DNA of 64,000 bases from DSVZ01 sp964568145 (GTDB taxonomy: Bacteria > Verrucomicrobiota > Verrucomicrobiia > Limisphaerales > J093). Location of the stretch: positions 124,001 to 188,000 of the forward strand of contig CAZMOZ010000004.1 in NCBI GenBank assembly GCA_964568145.1. The letters are read 5' to 3'. The notes beneath the pieces were generated by a model. That model did not search any database. It saw only the letters and a list, made by a program, of their open reading frames with translations, and was not told the origin of the DNA. Positions 14,934-24,846 of this stretch are shown one piece after another (the first letter of the stretch is position 1; each line of letters starts with the position of its first letter). A program made the position numbers and the translations under genes.

Positions 14934-17210
14934 TCATCGGCGCCTTTCACCGCGCCACCCCAGCCCCGCCATCGCCAGCACCGTCAGCGCGGAGATGACC
15001 GTTCCCAGCCGGAAGGCGTTGTCCACGTAACGCAGTTCCACCCGGTGAACGCCGGCCGGCACCGCCACCGCTTGAAAGGCGTGGTTCGCCCGCCACACCG
15101 CCGCGGCGTTTCCGCCGACGCGCGCCTGCCAGTTCGGATGCCAGGTTTGCGCCACCACCGCCAGCACGGGTTTGGTCGCCTGCACCTCAAACTCGATCCG
15201 GTTCGCGCGGAGCGAAAGCGCCTTCACGTTCGCGCCTCCGGCATTTCGCACGGTCACCTGGCTTGCCAGGGCCTCCGGCAAAATCACCTCGCGGCGCGGA
15301 TCGAAGTCCGCCGCCAGCACCGCCGCCAGCGTTTCCGCCCCGGCGCGGAAGACCGGTCTCTGCCCGGCCGTGACCAGCGGCATCGCGGTGTCGCGGCGTA
15401 CCCAGTCGGTCGGGTTGCCCGGCGCGCTGTGCTGCGTGACGCCCAGGAAATCCAGCAGCGGCAGGTCGAGCGCGTTCGTGGCGGCGTACAACGCGGTTTC
15501 CAGTTCCGCCTGAGGCCGCGGCCGCAGCGTGGCCGCGCCGTTCACCTTGGCCACGCCTTCGAGCAGGTTGAGGTTCGACCACAAGGCCAGCCGCTTGCCG
15601 GCGAAGTCCTGCCTGAAATCCGCCACACGGCTGTGCAACAACTGCGCCTCCGCCGCCGGTGTGATGAACACCCGGCCATCGCCGGGCCGGGGCAGTCCGG
15701 CTGGTGTTTGCGGCAGGGGTTGAAGCAGCCCGGCCGGCAGCGTCGGCGTCAGATGCGGCAGATGCAGCCGGTAATCCACCACCAGCGTCACGAGGGCGAG
15801 CAGTCCGCCCAGCCATTGAAGGCGCAACTGGCCGGCCCGCAGCCACGCGGCGCAACCCAGCCAGAACGGCATGAGCAACGCCAGCCGCGTGAGCGTATTG
15901 GTCACCATCGCCTGACCGCGTGTCGCCTCGGTTTCGGTGACGGCCGACCACGCCAGCACGCCGCCCAGCGCCAAAACGCCGAGCATCGCGAGGCCAGCCA
16001 GCGCGGCAACCGGCCGGGCCGCGCGGCGAAGCTGCGTCAACGCCAGGGCCGCCAGCAGCGGCGCCGCGAAGGCGGTCAGCAGGATGAACTTCACCGGGTA
16101 ACGCACCGCGGACCAGCCGGGGACCACCGCGCCCAGCGCCCGTTGCAGCGGACTGACCCCGCCCACGGCCAGCGCGTAGCCAAGCAGCGCCAGGCCCAGC
16201 AGGCACCAGACTCGCGGCGCGCGGACACGGGCCAGCGCCAGGCCCGCCAGAATCAGGACACCGGCGCCCAGGTACAGCGAGCCAAAGAACTGCTGGCCTG
16301 GCTGGAACCACGTGCCCTGGATCGTGGGCTCGCAGCGGAACAGCGGCGCGAGCATGTTGGCCCAGCCCCAGACCGGCAATGCCCATTTCTCCGGGCTGGC
16401 CGCCATTGCCCGCTGGGATTGCGCCAGCAGATCGAAGAACGGCAGCAACTGAGCCGCGCACAAACCCAGTGCCAGGCCGGACACCAGCGCCAGCCGGCCC
16501 AGCCGGCGCGCAAGAAGCTTTCGCACCGGTGCCTGGATTGCCGCGGACCCAGGCTGTGGCGCGACGCAGGTGAGACCGATGGCCGCAAGCCAGGTCATGC
16601 CCGCGAGTTCGGGCGCGCCGGCCAGCAGTTGCAGCGCGAAGACTAATGCCGCGGCGGGCACGAGGCGGCCGCCTTCGGTTGCGGCGCGTTCGGCCAGCAG
16701 CACCGCCCAGGGCATGCAGCCCAGCGCCACGGTGTAGTTCGGCCAGATCAGGCAGGCCTGCGCCAGCCCGTTGAAGGTGAAGACCACGCCGGCCAGCGCG
16801 GCGGCGAAGCCGTCTGCGCCCCAACGCCGGGCGAGCGCATGCACGCCCCAGCCGCCGAGCCAGAGATGCGCGAGGCAGAAGAGGTTCAACGACCACGGCG
16901 GCGGCAAAAGCAGGTACGGCAACGCGCCGGGGTACAGCGGCATCGTGCCCCATTGGGCCAGGAATGGGACGCCGCCATGGCTGAGCGGATTCCAGAACGG
17001 CACCTCGCCACGCCAGAACGCCTCGCGGTGAAAGACCACCGTCGGGTAGGCCAGCGCGCCGAAATCGCGGTGGAAGAACGATTCGGCGCCGAAGACCACG
17101 CCCGGAAAGGCCGCGCCCAGCAGCAACGCCAGCAGGACGGCGAAGCGGCCGGGGGTGAGCCAGTCCGCCGGCGGGCCGGCGGGCGCTGCGGCTTTGGGAT
17201 CGAGGGTCAC
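14934..17210 (-). CDS. YfhO-family polytopic membrane protein
   Basis: About 758 residues with a dozen or so hydrophobic segments, a periplasmic-loop motif FHRDFGALAYPTVVFH near the N-terminus, and WNPLSHGGVPFLAQWG. These are hallmarks of the YfhO family (GT-C-like fold, linked in other bacteria to glycosylation of wall polymers). A C-terminal soluble beta-rich domain ends in a last membrane helix (TVISALTVLAMAGLGW). GTG 17210 was taken as start because the first helix begins soon after it and the preceding 23 codons fall in low-complexity intergenic sequence. The frame is open to an ATG at 17279. The acceptor and sugar are unknown. Confidence 0.82.
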   Translation of the reverse strand: MTLDPKAAAPAGPPADWLTPGRFAVLLALLLGAAFPGVVFGAESFFHRDFGALAYPTVVFHREAFWRGEVPFWNPLSHGGVPFLAQWGTMPLYPGALPYLLLPPPWSLNLFCLAHLWLGGWGVHALARRWGADGFAAALAGVVFTFNGLAQACLIWPNYTVALGCMPWAVLLAERAATEGGRLVPAAALVFALQLLAGAPELAGMTWLAAIGLTCVAPQPGSAAIQAPVRKLLARRLGRLALVSGLALGLCAAQLLPFFDLLAQSQRAMAASPEKWALPVWGWANMLAPLFRCEPTIQGTWFQPGQQFFGSLYLGAGVLILAGLALARVRAPRVWCLLGLALLGYALAVGGVSPLQRALGAVVPGWSAVRYPVKFILLTAFAAPLLAALALTQLRRAARPVAALAGLAMLGVLALGGVLAWSAVTETEATRGQAMVTNTLTRLALLMPFWLGCAAWLRAGQLRLQWLGGLLALVTLVVDYRLHLPHLTPTLPAGLLQPLPQTPAGLPRPGDGRVFITPAAEAQLLHSRVADFRQDFAGKRLALWSNLNLLEGVAKVNGAATLRPRPQAELETALYAATNALDLPLLDFLGVTQHSAPGNPTDWVRRDTAMPLVTAGQRPVFRAGAETLAAVLAADFDPRREVILPEALASQVTVRNAGGANVKALSLRANRIEFEVQATKPVLAVVAQTWHPNWQARVGGNAAAVWRANHAFQAVAVPAGVHRVELRYVDNAFRLGTVISALTVLAMAGLGWRGERRR

Positions 17211-17271
17211 GACCGGGTTTGGCTGCCTTGACTGGCCGGGAAGACGATAGCCCGCGATATCTGAAAACCGA

Positions 17272-17398
<127 letters not shown>

Positions 17399-17545
17399 AG
17401 AGCGTTTTTAATAAACTGTGGCCGCTTGCGACAGCGTTTTCGGAGCGCGGCGTTCACGCCGCTTCCACGCCCGTCTGCCCGCGCACGGTGAAGCGGGCCG
17501 AAGCCCGCGCTCCCCACGCGGCCATAGCTTTAATTAAACCGCTCT
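17399..17545 (-). repeat. ~148-bp MITE-like element with terminal inverted repeats, copy 2
   Basis: Inverted relative to copies 1 and 3. It begins AGAGCGTTTTTAATAAACTG and ends TTTAATTAAACCGCTCT. It carries the same two internal inverted repeats (GCGGCGTTCACGCCGC and the GCGGGC/GCCCGC stem). More microrepeats (CCTCGATCCTCCATCCTCGA) follow from about 17546 to 17660. Confidence 0.75.
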
Positions 17546-17716
17546 AGGAGCCAGAAGCCAGAGGCGAGTCTCCTCGATCCTCCATCCTCGATCCTCGTTC
17601 CCCGCTGCCGGCCTCCGGCATCCGCCTTCCACGAACCACGAAAAAGGAACCAGGAACCAATTCTTGACCCCCCACCGCTGCGAGCAAGCGCGCCCGAAAA
17701 ATCCGCTTGGGCGGCT

Positions 17717-18979
17717 TCAGGACGGCTTTTCCGGATACTTGAAGCCCAGGTAGGTGCCGTTGCTGATGCCCATGAGGATCAGCAGGGTGTCCGAGAACTC
17801 GGGCATCGAAATCGTGTGGCTCACCGAGTACAGGAAGTAGCCGCCCAGCACGATCGTCCACAGCACGACCTGCAGCCGGTGGAAGCTCAGCCCGTCCGCG
17901 TCCGAGCAGATGTCGCGGAAAAAACCCTGCGACGCCGGGCCAGCCAGGGCCTGTGCGCCCGCCTCGGCCTCTTGCTGGGCCTGTTTGCTGGCCTCTCGAG
18001 CCGCCTGCAACTCAGCTTCCGCTGAGGTTTTCCGGGCCTTCAGCGCATCCAGTTGCGCCTGCTCTTCGGCGTTGGGCACGCGGCCCGCGGTCGTCAGTCC
18101 GCCGATTTCAGCGGTCAACGACGCGGTCTCCGTTTCCAGGCCGGCCACCTTGTCGCGCGCGGCCTTGGCGGCGGCTTGCAGGCCGGGCAGCTTCTCCCGC
18201 AGCTCGCGGCGCTTGCCGCCGCCGATGACCACTGAGGACAGCCCGGTGCTGGCGCTGATGCCCATCAAGATCAGCACCTGTGGTGGGATGCGCTCCATCG
18301 TGCCGCACACCACCAGCAGGCCGACAAAGGTAAGCAGGACCAGCAGCCCCCAGAACGCCATCTGGGCCTTGCCCAGGCTGTAGCAGCCGTCCGGCCGGCC
18401 TTCGTCGCGCAAGAGCCCGCGGGCCTTGAGGCACGCCCAGAAGGCGAGCGCGAACACCACCACGCCGGTCCAGAGCGTCGCTTGGATGACCCCCGGCGAG
18501 TTCACGCTGAGGAAGACCGCGTCCGGGTCGGTGGGCCGTGGCAGTTCGGCGTTCACCCCCAGTTCCGGGCGGACCGGGAATTCCCAGCCCGTCGCCTGGC
18601 TGAACAACCGGTCCCAGGCCTGGCGATTGGCGTGGTCCTCGGCCTCGCGGGTGAGGAAGAAACGAATCAAGACCTCGCTGGCGTTGGTCCCGGCGGAAAC
18701 CGAGAACGGCAGGTTGGTCATGGCGATGCCGCTGAGCCACAGCGTCAGCTTGCGCGGCGCCGCCGGGTCGGTGAAGAGCTTCGACAACTGCGTCGCCAGG
18801 CTGCCCGAGGCCACGAGGTGGAGAGTCTCGCCTAGCCGGAAATCGTAACGGGCGGCCTGGCCGGCGGCGGGCAGCCGGGACGGCAGCACTTTCAGTCCGC
18901 TCTGGGCGTGCGAACTGACGTCGAAAACGGCGGTCAACAGCACGGCCATGCAAACCGCGGCGGGACGTTTGGCGTTCAT
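17717..18979 (-). CDS. Unknown secreted/membrane protein with coiled coil and repeated LILMGIS motif
   Basis: 420 residues. A signal peptide (MNAKRPAAVCMAVLLTAVFD) leads into a periplasmic beta-rich region of about 130 residues. Two membrane helices follow (TLWTGVVVFALAFWACLK and KAQMAFWGLLVLLTFVGLLV), then LILMGISASTGLSSVVIGGG. A cytoplasmic-looking coiled coil comes next (about residues 255-340, rich in Ala, Glu, Lys and Gln). A further helix (VVLWTIVLGGYFLYS) and a second LLILMGISNGTYLGFKYPE close the protein. The duplicated LILMGIS segment on both sides of the coiled coil suggests an internal repeat of a half-domain. I do not recognise the family and assign no function. Confidence 0.75.
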   Translation of the reverse strand: MNAKRPAAVCMAVLLTAVFDVSSHAQSGLKVLPSRLPAAGQAARYDFRLGETLHLVASGSLATQLSKLFTDPAAPRKLTLWLSGIAMTNLPFSVSAGTNASEVLIRFFLTREAEDHANRQAWDRLFSQATGWEFPVRPELGVNAELPRPTDPDAVFLSVNSPGVIQATLWTGVVVFALAFWACLKARGLLRDEGRPDGCYSLGKAQMAFWGLLVLLTFVGLLVVCGTMERIPPQVLILMGISASTGLSSVVIGGGKRRELREKLPGLQAAAKAARDKVAGLETETASLTAEIGGLTTAGRVPNAEEQAQLDALKARKTSAEAELQAAREASKQAQQEAEAGAQALAGPASQGFFRDICSDADGLSFHRLQVVLWTIVLGGYFLYSVSHTISMPEFSDTLLILMGISNGTYLGFKYPEKPS

Positions 18980-19378
18980 GGATTGCCAGTGAAGCTAGGC
19001 TCGCCGCCGCCGTCGCGCAAGCCGCGCGCTGACGGTGGTGGCGGCCATCCTGGCTGCCGTGAAGGGCGGCATCGTGACGCCCCGAGGCGGCTGTGGAAAA
19101 CGCCGACCATCGTTTCCCGGCGGGTATCCGCCGGGCTGGTAGCCCGGCTCTATGGCCGGCTGGAAGCCGGCCGCCACCCCGGCAGGCTCCGGGCGGCTCA
19201 TAGTGGCGCCGGCGACTCGCCGGCGACCGTCGCGCGGGCGGTCCGCCCGCCCCGGCACCCGGGGCGTGTGCGCGCCCCATTTCACCGGCGTCGCTCCGGC
19301 TGGACCAAAAAGGTTGAAATCGCGAGCTCGCCGGATAACATCCGACTCACCGCAACCGGAAGGTGGCGGGAGTTTGGT
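18980..19378. repeat. Intergenic region with a family B repeat copy
   Basis: From 19034 to about 19190 lie the modules GGTGGTGGCGGCCATCCTGG and GGCTGGAAGCCGGCCGCCAC of the family B repeat, followed by a GGCGCCGGCGACTCGCCGGCG palindrome-like run near 19203. No protein gene is credible here. The stretch just before the tRNA probably holds its promoter, but I cannot place -35 and -10 boxes with confidence. Confidence 0.6.
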
Positions 19379-19455
19379 CGGGACGTAGCGTAGCTTGGTA
19401 GCGCGTCTGAATGGGGTTCAGAAGGTCGTGAGTTCGAATCTCACCGTCCCGACCA
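19379..19455 (+). tRNA. tRNA-Pro (GGG), CCA encoded
   Basis: A complete cloverleaf can be drawn: acceptor CGGGACG pairs with CGTCCCG, followed by A and an encoded CCA. The D arm is GCGTAGCTTGGTAGCGC, the anticodon stem TCTGA/TCAGA encloses loop ATGGGGT with anticodon GGG, and the T arm GTGAG-TTCGAAT-CTCAC is canonical. It reads Pro codons CCC and CCU. Confidence 0.95.
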
Positions 19456-19536
19456 TCTTCCTTTCCACCCGCCGATCCTTCACCCCCCGCCCGCTGCCGG
19501 CTGGTATTTGCCGGCCAACGCGCTATAACCCCGGGC

Positions 19537-22500
19537 ATGTGCTCCCCTCGAACTCTCGCCGCCGCGATCGGGCTGGCGTTGGCCGTGGTCTCCGCCTGGC
19601 CGGGCGAATCCACATCCGCGCTGCGTGTCACGCGGTTGCGCTGCGAATACCGGGTGAACCCGGTGGGGCTGGACATCGCCGCACCCCGGCTGAGCTGGGT
19701 GCTCGAAGGCGACGGGCGCGGTCTGCGCCAGACCGCGTACCACGTGTTCGTGGCCAACTCGCCTGAAGTGCTCGCCGCTGACCGGGGTGACTTGTGGGAT
19801 TCGGGCAAGGTCGAGTCCGACGCCACGATCCACATCGAGTACGCCGGGCGCCCACTCCAATCGCGGATGGCCGCGCACTGGAAAGTCCGCGTCTGGGACC
19901 AAGACGATCAGGTCACGGACTGGAGCGAACCCGTCGCGTGGACGATGGGCCTGCTCGACCGCGCCGACTGGCAGGCGCGGTGGATCGTGGACGCCGCCAG
20001 CGTCGAGACGAACCAAGCGCGCCGCGCGCACAACGGCTATCACAGCGCGTTTGTCGGGAGCGCGGACGTCCGCCAGCGGATGACGCTCGATCTCGGCCAG
20101 GCCCGGCGCTTCACGGCGCTGCGTCTCTGGCCGGCCCGGCCTTACGACTGGCAGCCCGACACGCCCGGCTTTTTGTTTCCGCTGCGCTTCCAGCTCGAGG
20201 CTGCGGACGACGCGGACTTCGCCAATGCCCGCGTGGTGCTCGACCAAACGGCCGCCGATGTGCCCAACCCCGGCGCCAACGCCTGGCTCGCGCGCTGCGA
20301 ACCCGCGACCGCCCGGCACGTCCGGCTCACGGTCACGCGCCTGCGCGAGCGCACCGCCGGCCAGTTCGCGTTTGCGCTCGCCGAACTGGAGTTGCTGGAC
20401 GGCGAAACGAACGTGGCCGCCGGCGCCGCGGTTCGCGGGCTGGACGCCATCGAAAGCGGCGGCTGGGCGCCGACCAACCTCGTGGACGGCGTGACGCAGA
20501 CCGTTCCGCCGGGCGCCGGACCTGGCGCCCTGCCGGCCACGCTGGTGCGCAAGTCCTTCACGGTGGAAGGCCCGGTGCGCCGCGCCACGGCTTACGCCAG
20601 CGCGCTGGGCTTGTACGAACTCCGGCTCAACGGCCGGCGGGTCGGCGAAGACCTGTTCGCGCCGGAATGGACCAGTTACCGGAAGCGCGTCCAGTACCAG
20701 GTCCACGACGTCACCGCGCTGCTCCGGCCGGGCGCAAACGCGGTCGCGGCGATGCTGGGCGAGGGCTGGTACGCGGGCCGGCTGATGGCGATGCCCCGTT
20801 TCCCGTATGGGAACGCGCCGCTGTTTCTGCTCCAGCTCGAAATCGAACTCGCCGACGGCCGGACCAACATTGTCGTCAGCGACACATCCTGGCGCAGCAC
20901 CACGGAAGGCCCGGTTCGCGCGGCCGGGATTTACGACGGCGAAACCTACGACGCCCGCCGGGAACCGCCGGGCTGGGACACCGCGGCTTTCGACGACGCG
21001 GCATGGCAGCCGGTGCGATCGTTCAGCCCTGCCGTCGGCCCGCGTCTGGTCTGGCAGCGCAACGAGCCCATCCGCGTCACGCGCGAACTGACGCCGCTCA
21101 GCGTGAGCGAGCCCAGGCCCGGCGCGTTTGTTTTCGACCTCGGCCAGAACATGGTCGGCTGGTGCCGGCTCCGCGCCGCGGGCCGGGCCGGCCAGACGGT
21201 CACGCTGCGCCACGCCGAGATGCTCAACGACGACGGCACGCTTTACACCGCGAACCTGCGCGGCGCGCCGCAGGTGGATCGCTTCACGCCGGCCGCCGAC
21301 GGGCCGTTCACCTTCGAGCCGCGGTTCACGTACCACGGCTTTCGCTTCGTGGAGGTCGCCGGCCTAGCCGCGCCACCGGACACCCACGCGCTGCTGGGCC
21401 GCGTGTTTCACTCGTCGGCGCCGGAAGTCGGGCGCTTCGAATGCTCCGAGCCGGCGCTGAAACATCTCCTGCAAAACATCCTGTGGACCCAGCGCGGCAA
21501 CCTGATGAGCACCCCCAACGACTGCCCGCAACGTGACGAGCGCTTCGGCTGGATGGGCGACATCCAGGCGTTTGCCCAGACGGCCGTCTTCAACATGGAC
21601 CTCGCCGCGTTCTTCACGAAGTTCGCGCAGGACGTCCGCGACGACCAGGCCGACGACGGCCGCTTCCCCGATTTCGCGCCGCACCCCGGCGACCCGAACG
21701 TGAACTTCAGCGGCGCGCCCGCCTGGGCCGATGCCGGCGTGATCGTGCCGTGGCGCGCCTGGCAGAACTACGCCGACACGCGACTGCTCGCGGAGCATTT
21801 CGCCGCCGCGCGGCGCTGGGTGGATTACGTCCACGCCCGCAACCCCGACCTCATCTGGGCCACGAACCGCCACAACGACTACAACGACTGGCTCAACGGC
21901 GACTGGATCAAGCAGGCCGGCTGGCCGACGCAAGGCGGCAGCGTGCCCAAGGAGGTTTTCGCCACCGCCTTCTTCGCGCACTCGGCCGACCTGGTGTCGC
22001 GCATGGCGGAGCAGATCGGCCGGCCCGACGAGGCGCGCCGGTACCGCGAGTTGTTCGAGCGGATTCGCGTGGCGTTCAACCAGCGCTTCGTCCAGCCGGA
22101 CGGCCGCCTCGAAGGCGACACGCAAGGCGGCTACGCGCTCGCGCTGCACTTCGACCTGTTGCCCGAAACGCTCCAGCCGCTGGCGGCCGGGCATCTGGTC
22201 GGGAACATCACGCGCTACCAGAACCATCTCTCGACCGGCATTCAAACCACCCACCGCGCCATGCTGGAGCTGGCGCGCCGGGACCACACCGCGCTGGCGT
22301 GGCAACTCGTGACCAACCGGACGTTCCCGTCGTGGCGCTACATGATGGACAACGGCGCCACCACGATCTGGGAGCGGTGGGACGGCTACGTGAAGGGCCG
22401 CGGCTTCCAGGACGCGGGCATGAATTCGTTCAACCACTGGGCCTTTGGCGCGGTGGGCGAATGGATCTGGCGCCACGTCGCCGGCCTGAATCCCGACGAC

Positions 22501-22824
22501 GCCCGGCCGGGCTGGAAACACTTCACCCTCGAGCCGCGGCCCGGCGGCGGCGTGACCTGGGCGCGCGCCGAATACGATTCCATCCGCGGCCGCATCGCCA
22601 GCGCGTGGCGGCTGGACAACGGCGTCTTCCTGCTCGAAGTGACCATCCCGCCGAACACCTCCGCCACCGTGGTGCTCCCGGCGAATGCCACCGAAGCCAT
22701 CACCGAAAGCGGGCGTCCGCTGCGCGAGGCCGGTCACGTGAAGCTATTGCGGCTGGCGGACCACCGCGCCTGGCTGGCGGTGGAATCGGGCACGTATCGC
22801 TTCAAAACCGAAACCCGCCCTTGA
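19537..22824 (+). CDS. Secreted alpha-L-rhamnosidase, GH78
   Basis: 1095 residues with a signal peptide (SPRTLAAAIGLALAVVSAWP). The GH78 layout is visible: an N-terminal fibronectin-like domain (VTRLRCEYRVNPVGLDIAAPRLSW, residues 30-130), an F5/8-type discoidin-like insert (about 150-300), the Bac_rhamnosid_N domain (ATAYASALGLYELRLNGRRVG onward), and the (alpha/alpha)6 catalytic barrel. The signature TPNDCPQRDERFGWMGD holds the conserved acidic residues of the family. A C-terminal beta-sandwich (GGGVTWARAEYDSIRG) ends the protein. It would release rhamnose from plant or microbial polysaccharides outside the cytoplasm. It starts 81 nt after tRNA-Pro. Confidence 0.95.
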   Translation: MCSPRTLAAAIGLALAVVSAWPGESTSALRVTRLRCEYRVNPVGLDIAAPRLSWVLEGDGRGLRQTAYHVFVANSPEVLAADRGDLWDSGKVESDATIHIEYAGRPLQSRMAAHWKVRVWDQDDQVTDWSEPVAWTMGLLDRADWQARWIVDAASVETNQARRAHNGYHSAFVGSADVRQRMTLDLGQARRFTALRLWPARPYDWQPDTPGFLFPLRFQLEAADDADFANARVVLDQTAADVPNPGANAWLARCEPATARHVRLTVTRLRERTAGQFAFALAELELLDGETNVAAGAAVRGLDAIESGGWAPTNLVDGVTQTVPPGAGPGALPATLVRKSFTVEGPVRRATAYASALGLYELRLNGRRVGEDLFAPEWTSYRKRVQYQVHDVTALLRPGANAVAAMLGEGWYAGRLMAMPRFPYGNAPLFLLQLEIELADGRTNIVVSDTSWRSTTEGPVRAAGIYDGETYDARREPPGWDTAAFDDAAWQPVRSFSPAVGPRLVWQRNEPIRVTRELTPLSVSEPRPGAFVFDLGQNMVGWCRLRAAGRAGQTVTLRHAEMLNDDGTLYTANLRGAPQVDRFTPAADGPFTFEPRFTYHGFRFVEVAGLAAPPDTHALLGRVFHSSAPEVGRFECSEPALKHLLQNILWTQRGNLMSTPNDCPQRDERFGWMGDIQAFAQTAVFNMDLAAFFTKFAQDVRDDQADDGRFPDFAPHPGDPNVNFSGAPAWADAGVIVPWRAWQNYADTRLLAEHFAAARRWVDYVHARNPDLIWATNRHNDYNDWLNGDWIKQAGWPTQGGSVPKEVFATAFFAHSADLVSRMAEQIGRPDEARRYRELFERIRVAFNQRFVQPDGRLEGDTQGGYALALHFDLLPETLQPLAAGHLVGNITRYQNHLSTGIQTTHRAMLELARRDHTALAWQLVTNRTFPSWRYMMDNGATTIWERWDGYVKGRGFQDAGMNSFNHWAFGAVGEWIWRHVAGLNPDDARPGWKHFTLEPRPGGGVTWARAEYDSIRGRIASAWRLDNGVFLLEVTIPPNTSATVVLPANATEAITESGRPLREAGHVKLLRLADHRAWLAVESGTYRFKTETRP

Positions 22825-23091
22825 GACGCAATCTTTGAACCGCACTGTGCCGCGTCGCATCCGAACCCTTCATCCGGGTGGGCGAGACTCCGTCGAGCCC
22901 AGCCTTCCATCGCGAAACGCGGAGCGCGGAACGCGGAACGCAATCAAAGAGACCGAGCTTCAACTTCGGACTTCGGACTTCGACCGAGGACTGTGGACTT
23001 TGAACTTTGAACTTGGGACTTGGGGCTCCAGCAAGCCCTGCCAGCTTGACGCGCAGGAGACGTATCCGAGACTGAAGACCGCGACTTTTCC
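22825..23091. repeat. Intergenic repeats: 25-nt semi-palindrome and microrepeats
   Basis: The unit with core GGCGAGACTCCGTCGAGCC lies at 22877-22900 (one base shorter than the other four copies). CGCGGAACGCGGAAC and GGACTTC/GGACTTTGAACTT microrepeats follow at about 22915-23030. No gene is visible. Confidence 0.65.
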
Positions 23092-24846
23092 ATGACTCCA
23101 CCATTCCACCCATTCCGCCGAACCGCCCTGATCCTCGCCGGCCTGGTGTTCGCCTCGCTGGCGGCGGGCGTTGCCCAGACACCCGCGCTCGCGCTGAGCG
23201 TCTATGCCACGGCCACCGACGTGCTGGAGCACCTGGCGCCGCCCGAAAAGCGCGCCGCCACGCTCGCCACGTTGCGCGCGCTGCGGATCTCCCGTGTCTT
23301 CCTCGAAGGCCGGCGCGGCGATGAATACGTCCCGCCCGCCATGTTGCGGGAGGTCCGCGACTGGCTGGCCGCGCAAGGCATCCGCGCGGCCGGCGGCATC
23401 GCGACCGTGCCGGGCGCGAGCTTCGGCGCGCGGCAGAACGAAGACCTGGGCTGGCTGAACTGGGAAGACCCGAAAACCCGCCGCGACATCGCCGGCTTCT
23501 TCGTCGAAAACGCGCCGGTGTTCGACGAATTGATCGTGGACGACTTCTTCTGCACCGGCGACACGTCGGCGGTGTCCGAAGCCGCGCGCACCGGCCGGTC
23601 CTGGTCGCAGTACCGGCGCGACCTCCTGGTGTCGCTGATCGAGCCGCTCCTGCTCCGCCCCGCCCGCGAGCGGCGTCCCGACGCGCGGCTCATCATCAAG
23701 TACCCGCAGTGGTACGACCGCTTTCACCTGTTCGGCTACGACCCGGAGCGCATGGCGCCGCCGTTCGACCAGGTGTGGGTGGGCACCGAGGTGCGGAACC
23801 CGCTCACGCGGCGCATGGGCTTCGTGCAACCCACCGAGGGCTATGTGAACTTCCGCTGGCTCGCCTCCGTCTGCGGCGCGAAGACCACCGGCGCGTGGTT
23901 CGACCACATCGAATGCACGCCGGAGAACTTCGTGGACCAGGCCTTCCAAAGCGTGCTGGCCGGCGCGCGCGAACTCACGCTCTTCCGCCTGGGCGACCTC
24001 GCGGCCGGCCATCCCGGCGACGCCCTGCTGGCGCGGCGGCTGCCCGAACTGTTCGACCTCGCGGCATGCGTGCAGGACCAGCCGCGCCGCGGCATGGTCT
24101 TCTACAAGCCGCCCAACAGCGACGCGGACGACAACCTCTACCTCGCCGATTATCTCGGCGTGCTGGGCCTGCCCGTTCTGCCCGAGTCGCGCTGGCCCGC
24201 GAACGCCGCCGTGGTCTTCCTCGGCGCGCAAGCGGCGGCGGACCCGGACGTCGTGGCCCGGCTGCGACAACACCTGGCGCGCGGCCGAACCGCCGTCGTC
24301 ACGCCGGCCTTCCTGCGGCGCGCGGGCGGGGCGGCGCGGCAACTTGCCGGTGTGTCGGTGGGTGGGGCCGGTTCACCGGCCACCCTCGCGAGCGTCCGCC
24401 TCGGGTCCAAGTCGCACGCGCTGCCCCGGCCATTGGACGTGGACGCGGCGGTGACAGCGCGCGGCGCGCGTGTGCGGCTGGCCGGAACGGGCGCGGCCGG
24501 CGTCGTCCCACTGCTGACCGAGCGGCGGCCGGGCCGGGGCCGGGTGTTCATGCTGAACGCCCGCACCTTTTCCGAGGCGGACTTCCGCGCCGCGGACGAA
24601 TGGCTGCTGAGCCCGCGGCCGTTGGGCTGGTCCGAACTGCCGTCGCCGCCCGCCGACGCACTGCGCCGTGTCCTGCTGGCGCCGCTCCGGGTGAAACTGC
24701 GCGCGCCGGCCGGCGTGGGCCTGTGCCTCTTCGACGACGCGGCCTGCCTCTACAATTTCCATGACGCGCCGGTGGCGGTGGTGTGGAACAGGCGCGCGCT
24801 GTCCCTGCCCGCGCACGGACTGCGCTGGGTGGAGGCCGGCAGGTAG
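23092..24846 (+). CDS. Unknown secreted protein, TIM-barrel-like plus amidotransferase-like domain
   Basis: 584 residues. A signal peptide (FRRTALILAGLVFASLAAGV) precedes about 300 residues that alternate strands and helices as in a TIM barrel, with acidic motifs typical of glycosidase-like proteins (VFDELIVDDFFCTGD, GYVNFRWLASVCGAKTTGAWFDHIEC). A second part (about residues 320-480) resembles the class I glutamine-amidotransferase-like fold found in trimerisation domains of glycosidases (VFLGAQAAADPDVVARLRQHL). The upstream neighbour is the GH78 rhamnosidase, in the same direction. I cannot name the family; a glycosidase role is inferred from context and fold pattern only. Confidence 0.65.
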   Translation: MTPPFHPFRRTALILAGLVFASLAAGVAQTPALALSVYATATDVLEHLAPPEKRAATLATLRALRISRVFLEGRRGDEYVPPAMLREVRDWLAAQGIRAAGGIATVPGASFGARQNEDLGWLNWEDPKTRRDIAGFFVENAPVFDELIVDDFFCTGDTSAVSEAARTGRSWSQYRRDLLVSLIEPLLLRPARERRPDARLIIKYPQWYDRFHLFGYDPERMAPPFDQVWVGTEVRNPLTRRMGFVQPTEGYVNFRWLASVCGAKTTGAWFDHIECTPENFVDQAFQSVLAGARELTLFRLGDLAAGHPGDALLARRLPELFDLAACVQDQPRRGMVFYKPPNSDADDNLYLADYLGVLGLPVLPESRWPANAAVVFLGAQAAADPDVVARLRQHLARGRTAVVTPAFLRRAGGAARQLAGVSVGGAGSPATLASVRLGSKSHALPRPLDVDAAVTARGARVRLAGTGAAGVVPLLTERRPGRGRVFMLNARTFSEADFRAADEWLLSPRPLGWSELPSPPADALRRVLLAPLRVKLRAPAGVGLCLFDDAACLYNFHDAPVAVVWNRRALSLPAHGLRWVEAGR

